This document shows positions 7,243 through 15,070 of a stretch of 64,000 bases of DNA, in pieces (the stretch's first letter is position 1; each line of letters opens with the position of its first letter). The notes under the pieces were generated by a model. That model saw nothing but the letters and a program-made list of their open reading frames with translations. It did no database searches and had not been told where the DNA came from. Both the position numbers and the translations under genes were made by a program. Source of the stretch: Streptomyces albus subsp. chlorinus (lineage in GTDB: Bacteria > Actinomycetota > Actinomycetes > Streptomycetales > Streptomycetaceae); assembly GCF_013302895.1 (NCBI RefSeq), contig NZ_VJOK01000001.1, positions 4,114,083-4,178,082 on the forward strand. Reading direction: 5' to 3'.

Positions 7243-9013
7243 TCCGCTCCTCGACGACGAGCGAGCCGTGCCCCGCGTCGTACCGGTAGACCTCGTGCGG
7301 ATGGCCGCGCTCGGCCAGCTTGGACACGTAGTTCTCGACCTGCCGGATGGGGCAGCGCGGGTCGTTGACGCCCGCGGAGATGTAGACGGGGGCGCGCACC
7401 TTCTCGACGTACGTCAGGGGCGAGGACGCCTCGAACCGCTCCGGCACCTCCTCGGGGGTGCCGCCCAGCAGGGTGCGGTCCATGGACTTGAGGGCCTCCA
7501 TCTCGTCGTGGTACGCGGTCACGTAGTCGGCGACCGGTACGGCGGCCAGGCCGCAGGCCCACACCTCGGGCTGGGTGCCCAGGCCGAGGAGCGTCAGATA
7601 GCCGCCCCAGGAGCCGCCGGCCAGCACCAGCCGGTCGGGGTCGGCGAGCCCGGAGTCGACGGCCCAGGCGCGGACGGCGTCGATGTCCTCCAGCTCGATC
7701 AGGCCGACACGGTGCTTGAGCGCGTCCGTCCAGGCGCGGCCGTAGCCGGTGGAGCCCCGGTAGTTGACGCGGACCACGGCGAAACCGTGGTCGACCCAGG
7801 CGGCGGGCTGGCCGGCGAAGGAGTCGGTGTCGTGGTGGGTGGGTCCGCCGTGCACCTCGAAGACGGTGGGGAAGGGGCCCTGACCGGCGGGCTTCTGCAC
7901 CAGCGCGTGGACGGTTCCGCCGGGGCCCTCCACCCAGGCGTCCTCGACCGGCACCGAGCCGGGCGCCGTCATCCCGGGCGGGTCGAGCACGGTGGCGCCG
8001 GTGGTGGAGCGGACCCGCGGCGGCTGGGCGGCCGACGACCACAGGAACTCGACGGTGCCGTCGGGCCGGGCCGTGGCGCCCATGACGGAGCCGGCGGGGG
8101 TGTCGATGCGGGTGCGGGTGCCGTCCGCGAGGTCGTAGCGGAACAGTTCGTCGCGGGCCTGGTGGCTGTGGGCGATCAGCAGCGCGGAGGCGTCCGGGTA
8201 CCACTCGGCGGACAGGTCGCCGGGCAGGCCGAGGTCGAGTTCCCGCACCGTGCCGGCCAGCGGATCCCAGATCATCGGCTCCCACCGGCCGCGCCGCTGG
8301 TGCCCCACCAGCAGCCGGGCGTCTCCGTCCACGGGGGCGAAGCCGAGCACCGTGAGGCCGAGTTCCTTGGTGCCGCCCTCGCTGTCGTCGAGTTCGGCGA
8401 CGGTGGAGCCGTCGGGCCGCACCACGCGCAGCGCGGAGTGCATGGCGTCCCCGTGCTCGGTGTGCTCGATCACCAGCAGCGTGCCGTCGTGGGAGAGGTC
8501 GCCCACCCCGGCCGACTCGCTGTGCCGGTAGATCTCGACGGGGGCGGGGGAGCCGGGGCGCCTCAGGTGGATCGTGGAGCCCTCGTCGTCGGTGGAGCGT
8601 CCGACGACGACCGTGCCGTCCCTGCCGAGGGCCAGCCCCGCCGGGTAGGAGGGCTCCAGTCCCTCGACGGCCGGGGCGTCGGGGCCGCCGGTGAAGGGCT
8701 GGCGCATCCAGACGCCGAACTCGTCGCCGTCGGTGTCGGAGAACCACCAGATCCACTCGCCGTCCGGCGTCAGCGTGCCGTCCGTCGTCCCGTTCGGCCG
8801 GTCGGTGACCTGCCGCTGCTCGCCCGTGGCCCGGTCCCAGGCGTACAGCTCGAACGTGCCCGTCGCGTTCGATACGAACAGCGAGCGGTCGGGGGCGTCC
8901 TCGGCCCACTCCGGGAGCGAGACGCGCGGCGCCCTGAACCGCTTCTCCCAGTCGGGCATGGCCGCTTCGGGCAGGGCCGCGGCGGGCTGGTCGGGCGTTG
9001 CGTTCTGATCCAT
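7082..9013 (-). CDS. S9 family (prolyl oligopeptidase-type) peptidase
   Basis: A 643-aa cytoplasmic serine hydrolase with no signal peptide. The N-terminal half (about residues 30-390) is a beta-propeller with repeats such as LTPDGEWIWWFSDTDGDEFG. The C-terminal half is an alpha/beta hydrolase. The catalytic triad can be placed: Ser468 in GGSWGGY, Asp551 in GVNDPRCP and His582 in AGHGS. It probably trims or degrades short peptides. The start is either ATG at 9013 (MDQNA) or ATG at 9022 (MGRMDQ); neither has a clear ribosome site. The last 30 or so residues are a Pro/Ser/Asp tail encoded antisense to the SURF1 tail, a 161-bp convergent overlap. Confidence 0.92.
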   Translation of the reverse strand: MDQNATPDQPAAALPEAAMPDWEKRFRAPRVSLPEWAEDAPDRSLFVSNATGTFELYAWDRATGEQRQVTDRPNGTTDGTLTPDGEWIWWFSDTDGDEFGVWMRQPFTGGPDAPAVEGLEPSYPAGLALGRDGTVVVGRSTDDEGSTIHLRRPGSPAPVEIYRHSESAGVGDLSHDGTLLVIEHTEHGDAMHSALRVVRPDGSTVAELDDSEGGTKELGLTVLGFAPVDGDARLLVGHQRRGRWEPMIWDPLAGTVRELDLGLPGDLSAEWYPDASALLIAHSHQARDELFRYDLADGTRTRIDTPAGSVMGATARPDGTVEFLWSSAAQPPRVRSTTGATVLDPPGMTAPGSVPVEDAWVEGPGGTVHALVQKPAGQGPFPTVFEVHGGPTHHDTDSFAGQPAAWVDHGFAVVRVNYRGSTGYGRAWTDALKHRVGLIELEDIDAVRAWAVDSGLADPDRLVLAGGSWGGYLTLLGLGTQPEVWACGLAAVPVADYVTAYHDEMEALKSMDRTLLGGTPEEVPERFEASSPLTYVEKVRAPVYISAGVNDPRCPIRQVENYVSKLAERGHPHEVYRYDAGHGSLVVEERIKQVRLEIDFALRHLPRTSRDGRRPLPEAPLRSPSDSADSPAPDSPAPGSPRE

Positions 9014-9149
9014 GCGCCCCATTGTGGACCGGGACCGGTGGTCGGGGGCGCGGGTGGCGAACAGTACAGTTCGAGCCGTCCTTGTTCGAGCGGTTCCTCC
9101 GGGGCCCGAGGCGTTCCGGAGAGCCCGAGTGTCTGGTCGTGAGGCTGTG

Positions 9150-10418
9150 ATGTCCCCCACTGTCCCCGTCGCACCGGGGGAGAGCGGCGATCTGGTGGTC
9201 GTGGGGATCGGGGCCGACGGATGGGCGGGGCTCCCCGAGTCGTCCCGCGAAGAGCTGCGCCGTGCCGAGGTGATCGTCGGCGGTGGCCGCCAGCTGGCGC
9301 TGCTGCCCGAGGAGTGCGCCGCCGCGCGGGTGCCGTGGCCCTCGCCGCTGCGGCCCGCGGTGCCCGGCCTGCTGGCGGCGCACGCCGGACGCCGCGTCGC
9401 GGTGCTCGCCAGCGGGGACCCGTTCTTCCACGGCATCGGGCGCACCCTGGTCGAGGCGCTGGGGGCGGTGCCCCGGGCGCTGCCGCACCCCTCGTCGGCC
9501 GGGTACGCGTGCGCGCGGCTGGGCTGGGCGCAGGAGGAGTGCGAGGTCGTCAGCGTCGTCGGCCGTCCGGCGGCGCGGATCGCGGCGGTGCTGCACCACG
9601 GGCGGCGGCTGCTGGTGCTCAGCGCGGGCGCGCACACCCCGGCCGAGGTCGCCGCGCTGCTGCGGGACCGCGGGTTCGGCGCCAGCCGGATGCGGGTGCT
9701 GGAGCAGCTGGGCGGGGACGGCGAGCGGGCGTACGAGGGCACCGCGGACGACTGGCCGCATCCGCCGGGCGATCCGCTCAACGTCGTGGCTATCGAGTGC
9801 GCCGCCGACCCGGACGGGCTGCGGCTCGGCGCCGTACCGGGGCTGCCCGACGAGGCGTACGAGCACGACGGCCAGCTCACCAAGCGCCATGTGCGGGCCG
9901 CCACGCTCGCCGCGCTGGCGCCCGCGCCCGGCGAACTGCTGTGGGATGTGGGCGGCGGCGCCGGTTCGGTCGCGGTGGAGTGGCTGCGCACGCACCCGGC
10001 GTGCCGCGCGGTGACCGTCGAACGCGACGGTGCGCGTGCCGCGCGCATCGTCCGCAACGCCGGCCGGCTCGGGGTGCCGGGCCTGCACGTCGTCACCGGC
10101 ACGGCGCCGGCGGCGCTGGCCGGACTGCCCGCGCCCGACGCGGTGTTCATCGGCGGCGGGCTGACCGCGCCGGGACTGCTGGACGCCTGCTGGGAGGCGC
10201 TGCCGCCCGGGGGCCGGCTGGTCGCCAACACCGTGACCCTGGAGTCGGAGGCGCTGCTGGTGGACCGGTACCGGCGGCACGGCGGCGACCTGGTGCGGCT
10301 GGCCGTCGCACACGGGGTGCCGGTGGGCGGCTTCACCGGCTGGCGGCAGGCGATGCCGGTGACCCAGTGGGCGGTGCGCAAGCCCGCCCCCAGCGAGGCT
10401 GTGGGAGACGAGAGATGA
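9150..10418 (+). CDS. cobL: Precorrin-6Y C5,15-methyltransferase (decarboxylating), CbiE-CbiT fusion
   Basis: A 422-aa fusion enzyme of aerobic-type cobalamin synthesis. The N-terminal half (about residues 1-210) is a CbiE tetrapyrrole methyltransferase (VVVGIGADGWAGL, later LASGDPFFHGIG). The C-terminal half (about 240-422) is CbiT, with the SAM-binding loop LLWDVGGGAGSVAVEWL near residue 263 and FIGGGLTAPGLLD. It methylates C5 and C15 and decarboxylates the acetate side chain at C12. ATG at 9150 was chosen because family homology begins just after it; the frame is open upstream without conserved residues. Its stop overlaps the cobM start, so the two are translationally coupled. Confidence 0.93.
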   Translation: MSPTVPVAPGESGDLVVVGIGADGWAGLPESSREELRRAEVIVGGGRQLALLPEECAAARVPWPSPLRPAVPGLLAAHAGRRVAVLASGDPFFHGIGRTLVEALGAVPRALPHPSSAGYACARLGWAQEECEVVSVVGRPAARIAAVLHHGRRLLVLSAGAHTPAEVAALLRDRGFGASRMRVLEQLGGDGERAYEGTADDWPHPPGDPLNVVAIECAADPDGLRLGAVPGLPDEAYEHDGQLTKRHVRAATLAALAPAPGELLWDVGGGAGSVAVEWLRTHPACRAVTVERDGARAARIVRNAGRLGVPGLHVVTGTAPAALAGLPAPDAVFIGGGLTAPGLLDACWEALPPGGRLVANTVTLESEALLVDRYRRHGGDLVRLAVAHGVPVGGFTGWRQAMPVTQWAVRKPAPSEAVGDER

Positions 10419-11164
10419 CCGTGTACTTCATCGGCGCCGGCCCCGGCGCCGCCGACCTCATCACGGTGCGCGGCGCCCGCACGCTCGCCGCCTGCCAGGT
10501 GTGCCTGTACGCGGGCAGCCTGGTGCCGCGCGAACTGCTCGCCGAGTGCCCGCCCGGCGCCCGCCTGGTGGACACCGCGCGGCTCGACCTGGACGCGATC
10601 ACCGCCGAGCTGGTGCGGGCGCACACCGACGGGCACGACGTGGCGCGGCTGCACTCGGGCGACCCGTCGGTCTTCAGCGCCGTCGCCGAGCAGATGCGGC
10701 GGCTGGACGCGGCCGGGGTGCCGTACGAGGTGGTGCCGGGCGTGCCCGCGTTCGCGGCGGCCGCCGCCGCGCTGAAGCGGGAGCTGACGGTGCCCACGGT
10801 GGGGCAGACCGTGGTGCTGACCCGTATCGCCCGGCAGGCCACCCCCATGCCCGAGGGCGAGGACCTGGCCACGCTGGGGCGCAGCGGCGCGCTGCTCGTG
10901 CTGCACCTGGCGGTGCGGTACGTGGACGAGGTCGTCGCGGAACTGGAACCGCACTACGGCACCGACTGCCCGGCCGCCGTGGTGGCCTTCGCCAGCCGTC
11001 CGGAGGAGGTGGTCCTGCGGGGCACCCTGGCGGACATCGCCGGACAGGTGAGGGGCGCGGGCATCGGCAGGACCGCCGTCATCCTGGTCGGCCGCGCGCT
11101 GGCGGCTTCGCACTTCCGCGACAGCCACCTGTACTCCGCGGAGCGCGAGCGGCACGTGTGCTGA
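10415..11164 (+). CDS. cobM: Precorrin-4 C11-methyltransferase
   Basis: A 249-aa SAM-dependent tetrapyrrole methylase starting MTVYFIGAGPGAADLITVRG, the classic N-terminal signature of the family. Later family blocks include LHSGDPSVFSAVAEQM and VVPGVPAFAAAAAALKREL. It adds the C11 methyl group to precorrin-4 during corrin ring synthesis. Its ATG overlaps the cobL stop by 4 bp (ATGA). Length is normal for CobM/CbiF. Confidence 0.95.
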   Translation: MTVYFIGAGPGAADLITVRGARTLAACQVCLYAGSLVPRELLAECPPGARLVDTARLDLDAITAELVRAHTDGHDVARLHSGDPSVFSAVAEQMRRLDAAGVPYEVVPGVPAFAAAAAALKRELTVPTVGQTVVLTRIARQATPMPEGEDLATLGRSGALLVLHLAVRYVDEVVAELEPHYGTDCPAAVVAFASRPEEVVLRGTLADIAGQVRGAGIGRTAVILVGRALAASHFRDSHLYSAERERHVC

Positions 11165-11247
11165 AGGGCGGCGTCGTTCCGGTGAGGGGGTGCCCCTTGC
11201 TGTTGTCCGCGGTCCGCGGGGATGCCGGTGGCTTGTCGCGCAGTTCC

Positions 11248-11269
11248 CCGCGCCCCTTTCGGGGCGCGG
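11248..11269. terminator. Bidirectional terminator-like hairpin between cobM and cbiD
   Basis: A perfect inverted repeat (ccgcgcccc / ggggcgcgg, loop ttt plus c) sits between two convergent genes. The surrounding phrase (cgcagttccccgcgcccc) resembles a repeat I remember at the 3' ends of many Streptomyces genes. It can serve cobM on the plus strand and cbiD on the minus strand. Confidence 0.75.
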
Positions 11270-11298
11270 CCCCGTGCTGGATGCGCGAGTTCCGCGCC

Positions 11299-12423
11299 CT
11301 AGCGCACCGTGCTGCGGCCCACGACGGTTCCGGCGCGGTCGATGCACAGGACGTCCACCCGTACCGGGGCGCCGCGCAGGACGGCGAGGGCCTCGTCCCG
11401 CGCGGCCTCGGCGACCAGGTCGCCGAGCGGCACCCCGGCCGCCGCGCACAACTGGAGCGCGGCCAGCCCGGTGTTGGCCTCGGCCACCCGCCCGGCCAAT
11501 GCCTCGCCGGCCCCGCCGCGCCGGGCCAGCCGGGCCAGGAACCCCTTGTCGACCTGGGAGCGCTTGGAGTGCAGGTCCAGATGCCCGGCGGCCAGCTTGG
11601 ACAGCTTCGCGAAACCGCCGCAGACGGTCAGCCGGTCCACCGGGTGCCGCCGCACGTACTTGAGGACGGCACCCGCGAAGTCGCCCATGTCCAGCAGCGC
11701 GTCCTCGGGCAGCCCGTACTCGGCGACCACGGTCCGCTCCGAGGTGGAACCCGTGCAGCCCGCCACATGGGTGCGGCCCGCCGCGCGTGCCACGTCCACC
11801 CCGCGCCGGATCGAGTCGATCCACGCCGAGCACGAGTAGGGGACGACGATGCCGGTCGTGCCCAGGATCGACAGTCCCCCGACGATGCCCAGCCGCGGGT
11901 TCCAGGTGGAGCGCGCGATCTCCTCGCCGTTCTCCACCGCCAGCGTGATCTCCACATCGCCGCTGCCACCGCAGCGCCGGGCCACCTCGGCGACGTGCTC
12001 CCGCATCATCCGGCGCGGCACCGGGTTGACGGCGGGCTCGCCCACCTCCAGCGGGAGCCCGGCGCGGGTCACGGTGCCCACCCCGGGGCCCGCGCGGAAG
12101 ACGACGCCGGAACCGGGCGCCAGCTCCCGCACGGTCGCCTCGACGACGGCACCATGCGTGACGTCCGGATCGTCCCCGGCGTCCTTGACGACGGCGGCCA
12201 CGGCCCGGTCCGGCCCCAGCTCCTCGCGGGCCAGCGCGAAGGCGGGGGTCCCGCCCTTGGGCAGGGTGACCGTCACCGGGTCGGGGAAGTCCCCGGTGAG
12301 CAGCGCGGTATAGGCGGCCGTCGTCGCCGCCGTCGCGCACGCCCCGGTCGTCCAGCCGGGCCGCAGCCCGGTGCGCTTGAGCTGCGCCTCGCGCCCGCCG
12401 CTCGCCCCGCCCGTCTCAGCCAT
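11299..12423 (-). CDS. cbiD: Cobalt-precorrin-5B C1-methyltransferase
   Basis: A 374-aa CbiD-family protein. The N-terminal block GLRPGWTTGACATAATTAAY and the later VPRRMMREHVAE and GIVVPYSCSAWIDSIRRG are typical. It methylates C1 of the corrin precursor. CbiD is usually regarded as the anaerobic-route enzyme but is found in many actinomycete clusters otherwise of the aerobic type (cobG is present here), replacing CobF. The gene is divergent from cobK with only 17 bp between start codons, so each promoter must lie inside the other gene or in a shared core. Confidence 0.93.
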   Translation of the reverse strand: MAETGGASGGREAQLKRTGLRPGWTTGACATAATTAAYTALLTGDFPDPVTVTLPKGGTPAFALAREELGPDRAVAAVVKDAGDDPDVTHGAVVEATVRELAPGSGVVFRAGPGVGTVTRAGLPLEVGEPAVNPVPRRMMREHVAEVARRCGGSGDVEITLAVENGEEIARSTWNPRLGIVGGLSILGTTGIVVPYSCSAWIDSIRRGVDVARAAGRTHVAGCTGSTSERTVVAEYGLPEDALLDMGDFAGAVLKYVRRHPVDRLTVCGGFAKLSKLAAGHLDLHSKRSQVDKGFLARLARRGGAGEALAGRVAEANTGLAALQLCAAAGVPLGDLVAEAARDEALAVLRGAPVRVDVLCIDRAGTVVGRSTVR

Positions 12424-12440
12424 GGAAGGATCCCGGCCTC

Positions 12441-13190
12441 GTGCACGTACTGATTCTCGGCGGGACCAGCGAGGGCAGGCGGCTCGCCCGACTGCTGCAC
12501 GGCGCGCCCGGCCTGCGCGTCACCAGCTCCCTCGCGGGCCGCGTCGCCGGTCCCCGGCTGCCCGTCGGCGAGGTACGCGTCGGCGGCTTCGGCGGTATCG
12601 CCGGGCTCACGGAGTGGCTGAGCGCACACCGTGTGGACGTACTCATCGACGCCACCCATCCCTTCGCCGAGACGATCAGTTTCCACGCCGCCGAGGCCGC
12701 GGCCGCAGCCCATGTTCCCCTGCTCGCCGTGCGCCGCCCCGGCTGGGTCCCCGCGGACGGCGACGTATGGCACCCGGCCGACTCCCTCGCCGAGGCCGCG
12801 GCACTGCTGCCGGAACTGGGCCGGCGCGTCTTCCTGACCACCGGACGCCTGGGACTGGCCGCCTTCGCCCGGCCGGAGACCGAGGCGCTGTGGTTCCTGG
12901 TCCGCTCCGTCGACCCGCCCGAGGCGGGACAGCCCGCCCCCGCACGGATGGAACTGCTGCTGGAGCGTGGGCCCTTCACCCTGGAGGGCGAGCGGGAGGT
13001 GCTGCGGGCCCACCGTATCGACGTCCTGGTCACCAAGGACAGCGGCGGCGAGGCGACCGCACCCAAACTGACGGCCGCCCGCGAGAGGGGCATCCCGGTG
13101 GTGGTCGTCCGCCGCCCGCCGGCCCCCGAGGGCGTACGGGTGGTGACGAGCCCCGAGGAGGCGGCAGCGGCGGTCCTCCCCGCTCCCTGA
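12441..13190 (+). CDS. cobK: Precorrin-6A (cobalt-precorrin-6A) reductase
   Basis: A 249-aa reductase starting at GTG (HVLILGGTSEGRRLARLL), with ribosome-site-like ggaagg 13 bp upstream. Family blocks include VDVLIDATHPFAETIS (about residues 62-78), RVFLTTGRLGLAAF and IDVLVTKDSGGEATAPKL. It reduces the macrocycle of precorrin-6A using NADPH. It lies head to head with cbiD. The end is followed by 204 bp before the next gene. Confidence 0.93.
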   Translation: MHVLILGGTSEGRRLARLLHGAPGLRVTSSLAGRVAGPRLPVGEVRVGGFGGIAGLTEWLSAHRVDVLIDATHPFAETISFHAAEAAAAAHVPLLAVRRPGWVPADGDVWHPADSLAEAAALLPELGRRVFLTTGRLGLAAFARPETEALWFLVRSVDPPEAGQPAPARMELLLERGPFTLEGEREVLRAHRIDVLVTKDSGGEATAPKLTAARERGIPVVVVRRPPAPEGVRVVTSPEEAAAAVLPAP

Positions 13191-13394
13191 CCGTCCGCGC
13201 TGCGGCCGTGCCGGGTGCCGGGTGCTCGGTGCCGGGTGCTCGGTGTCAGGACGGGCGTCCGCGCCCGTCGGGGAAGCCCGTCCCGGGCCCTCGGGGGCTT
13301 CCGACCCGGGGCGTACGTCCGCTCATCCCGCCGGGTGAGACGGTTCGCCCCGGCGACGGACGCCCCGCCCGCCGCCCGGTGCGATGTTCGTGCC

Positions 13395-14786
13395 ATGAGC
13401 AGTGGTGGGCGGGGCAGTGGTGCGGCGGGGATGCCGGACACGGGGGCGGCGGGCGTGACGGGAGCGACGGGGGCGACCGGGGCGGCGCAGCCGCCGGGAG
13501 GGGCGACGGGCCGAACGGAGGGGACGGCGCCGCCGGGTGCGGCGGTTCCCGGTGGGGCGGTTTCGGACCCGGCGGTTTCCGGTGCGGTGGTGTCCGGGTC
13601 GACGGCGCTACACGGCCCGGCGGTTTCCGGTGCGGTGCTGATACGGCGCCGTACCGCCCCGCTGGGAACCGGACCGCGCCGCACCGTCCGGGCGGCGACC
13701 GGCTGGGGCGTCCTGTACGGCGGATTCGGCCTCGCGTGCGTGCTGACCGGGACGCCGCTGTTCGGCCGCGCCGGGGACCCGGGACCCGTCGGGCTGGGCT
13801 GGATCGTCGTGGCGGTGGGCGCGCTGGCGGCGTCGGCGTGCACGGCCGTGCACGCGTACGGGCCGCGCCCGGTGCTGCGGAGCGCGGTGTGGACGGCCTG
13901 CGGACTGGCGGCGGCGGGCGCCTTCAGCCTGCTGATGGACGTCATCACCCTGCTGTTCGGCCAGGGCGTGGACAGCCGGGCGTCGGCCGTGCAGCACGCG
14001 CTGGCGGGTGCCGGAGCCGTCCTGCTCGCCGCCGTCGCCACGACCACGGGCACCACGGGAACCACGGGAACCCCCGGCACCAGGGCCGGGGGTGCCGACT
14101 CCATTCCTGCCGGGGCCGGCACCGGAGCCGGTGGTGCCGTTCGTGCTGGGGCCGGCACCGGAGCCGGTGGTGCCGTTCGTGCCGGGGCCGGCACCGGAGC
14201 CGCGCTGCCAGGCGTGCCGCCTGAGCCCTCGGCCGCCTCTTGGCGGGTCCAACTGGCCGCCTGGGCGGGGACGGCGGCCTTCGTGCCGTACGCCGCCATG
14301 AAACTCGTCTGGGTCCTCGGCGGCACCTTCGCCGGGGTCTCGGGCGCGGAGGTGCGCGCCGCGTCGCGGCGCAACGGCGCGTCCGGCCTCTGGCTCGCCC
14401 TGGAAGCGCACGGCGTGGACGCGACCGTCCTGCTGGCCGGGCTCGGGACGTTCCTGCTGTGGGGCCTGGTGCGGCCCTGGGGCATGCGCTTCCCGCGCTG
14501 GACACCGCTGCTGCGCGGCCGTCGTGTGCCGCGCCGGCTCCCCCTGGCCCCGGCGCTGCTGGGGGCCGCCACCCTCGCGCCGTACGGTGCCCTCGGCCTC
14601 GCCTACCAGGCGCTGGCCACCGCCGGCGCCGTCCCGGTGCGGCGCGGCGACTTCCCCACCGCGGGCGACGCGTTGCTCGCCGGCTGGATCGGTGTGGCCG
14701 CCTTCGCGGTGTACGGGTCGGCACTGGCCGTCGCGGCCCGCTCCTACTGGCTCCGCACCCGGCCCCGCCGCCCCGCGCGGCGGTGA
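13395..14786 (+). CDS. Polytopic membrane protein with low-complexity N-terminus
   Basis: A 463-aa protein of unknown function inside the cobalamin cluster. The first 75 or so residues are Gly/Ala/Thr/Pro low complexity and probably variable. From about residue 90 there are roughly eight hydrophobic segments, for example GWGVLYGGFGLACVLTG, LGWIVVAVGALAASAC, ACGLAAAGAFSLLMDVITLL, GTAAFVPYAAMKLVWVLGG and ATVLLAGLGTFLLWGLV. A 36-bp minisatellite encodes AGAGTGAGGAVR units in the loop between segments four and five. ATG at 13395 is the best start but has a weak ribosome site. I do not recognise the family, and a cobalt-uptake role would be a guess from location only. Confidence 0.75.
   Translation: MSSGGRGSGAAGMPDTGAAGVTGATGATGAAQPPGGATGRTEGTAPPGAAVPGGAVSDPAVSGAVVSGSTALHGPAVSGAVLIRRRTAPLGTGPRRTVRAATGWGVLYGGFGLACVLTGTPLFGRAGDPGPVGLGWIVVAVGALAASACTAVHAYGPRPVLRSAVWTACGLAAAGAFSLLMDVITLLFGQGVDSRASAVQHALAGAGAVLLAAVATTTGTTGTTGTPGTRAGGADSIPAGAGTGAGGAVRAGAGTGAGGAVRAGAGTGAALPGVPPEPSAASWRVQLAAWAGTAAFVPYAAMKLVWVLGGTFAGVSGAEVRAASRRNGASGLWLALEAHGVDATVLLAGLGTFLLWGLVRPWGMRFPRWTPLLRGRRVPRRLPLAPALLGAATLAPYGALGLAYQALATAGAVPVRRGDFPTAGDALLAGWIGVAAFAVYGSALAVAARSYWLRTRPRRPARR
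14109..14202 (+). repeat. 36-bp in-frame minisatellite (AGAGTGAGGAVR units)
   Basis: Two complete and one partial 36-bp units (14109-14144, 14145-14180, 14181-14202) are nearly identical. They insert an Ala/Gly-rich loop in the membrane protein encoded at 13395-14786. Confidence 0.85.
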
Positions 14787-14850
14787 GGAGGCGACGGCCG
14801 GCTGACGGGCAAGGCCCTGGTGCGGCAGCGCGAGTGAGGCGTCGCGTGAC

Positions 14851-14926
14851 GCGTGAGGCGCCACATGAGGCGTGAAGCGCCACATGACGCGTGAAGCGCC
14901 ACATGAGGCGTGAAGCGCCACATGAC
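14851..14926. repeat. Four 19-bp tandem repeats between convergent genes
   Basis: Units start at 14851, 14870, 14889 and 14908, with consensus gcgtgaagcgccacatgas. The last base alternates g, c, g, c and the first unit has one further change. They lie in the 284-bp gap between the membrane protein gene and cobIJ. GTG- and GTGG-rich sequence follows to 15020, where no gene is visible. Confidence 0.9.
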
Positions 14927-15070
14927 GCGTGAGGTCCACGTGGGTGGGCGTGTGAGGTCGCGTGGGTGGGCGTTGTGTGGCGCGTGGGGTGCGTGTGGCG
15001 CTGTGTGACGCAGGCGGTGGGCGTCGCGAGCGTGGGGGCTCGGCCGCGCGCCGGGCCCCCGCGGGCGCCC

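Noticed and set aside
9013..12340. Minus-strand frame joining the S9 peptidase upstream through cobL and cobM to form a 1752-aa protein
   Set aside because: Peptidase homology starts at MDQN (9013); the upstream part is antisense to cobL, cobM and in part cbiD sequence.
12390..12440. Second cobalamin riboswitch in the cbiD/cobK gap
   Set aside because: Only 17 bp separate the genes and no B12 box is present.
14851..14926. CRISPR array
   Set aside because: The repeats are contiguous with no spacers, only 19 bp long, and there are no cas genes.
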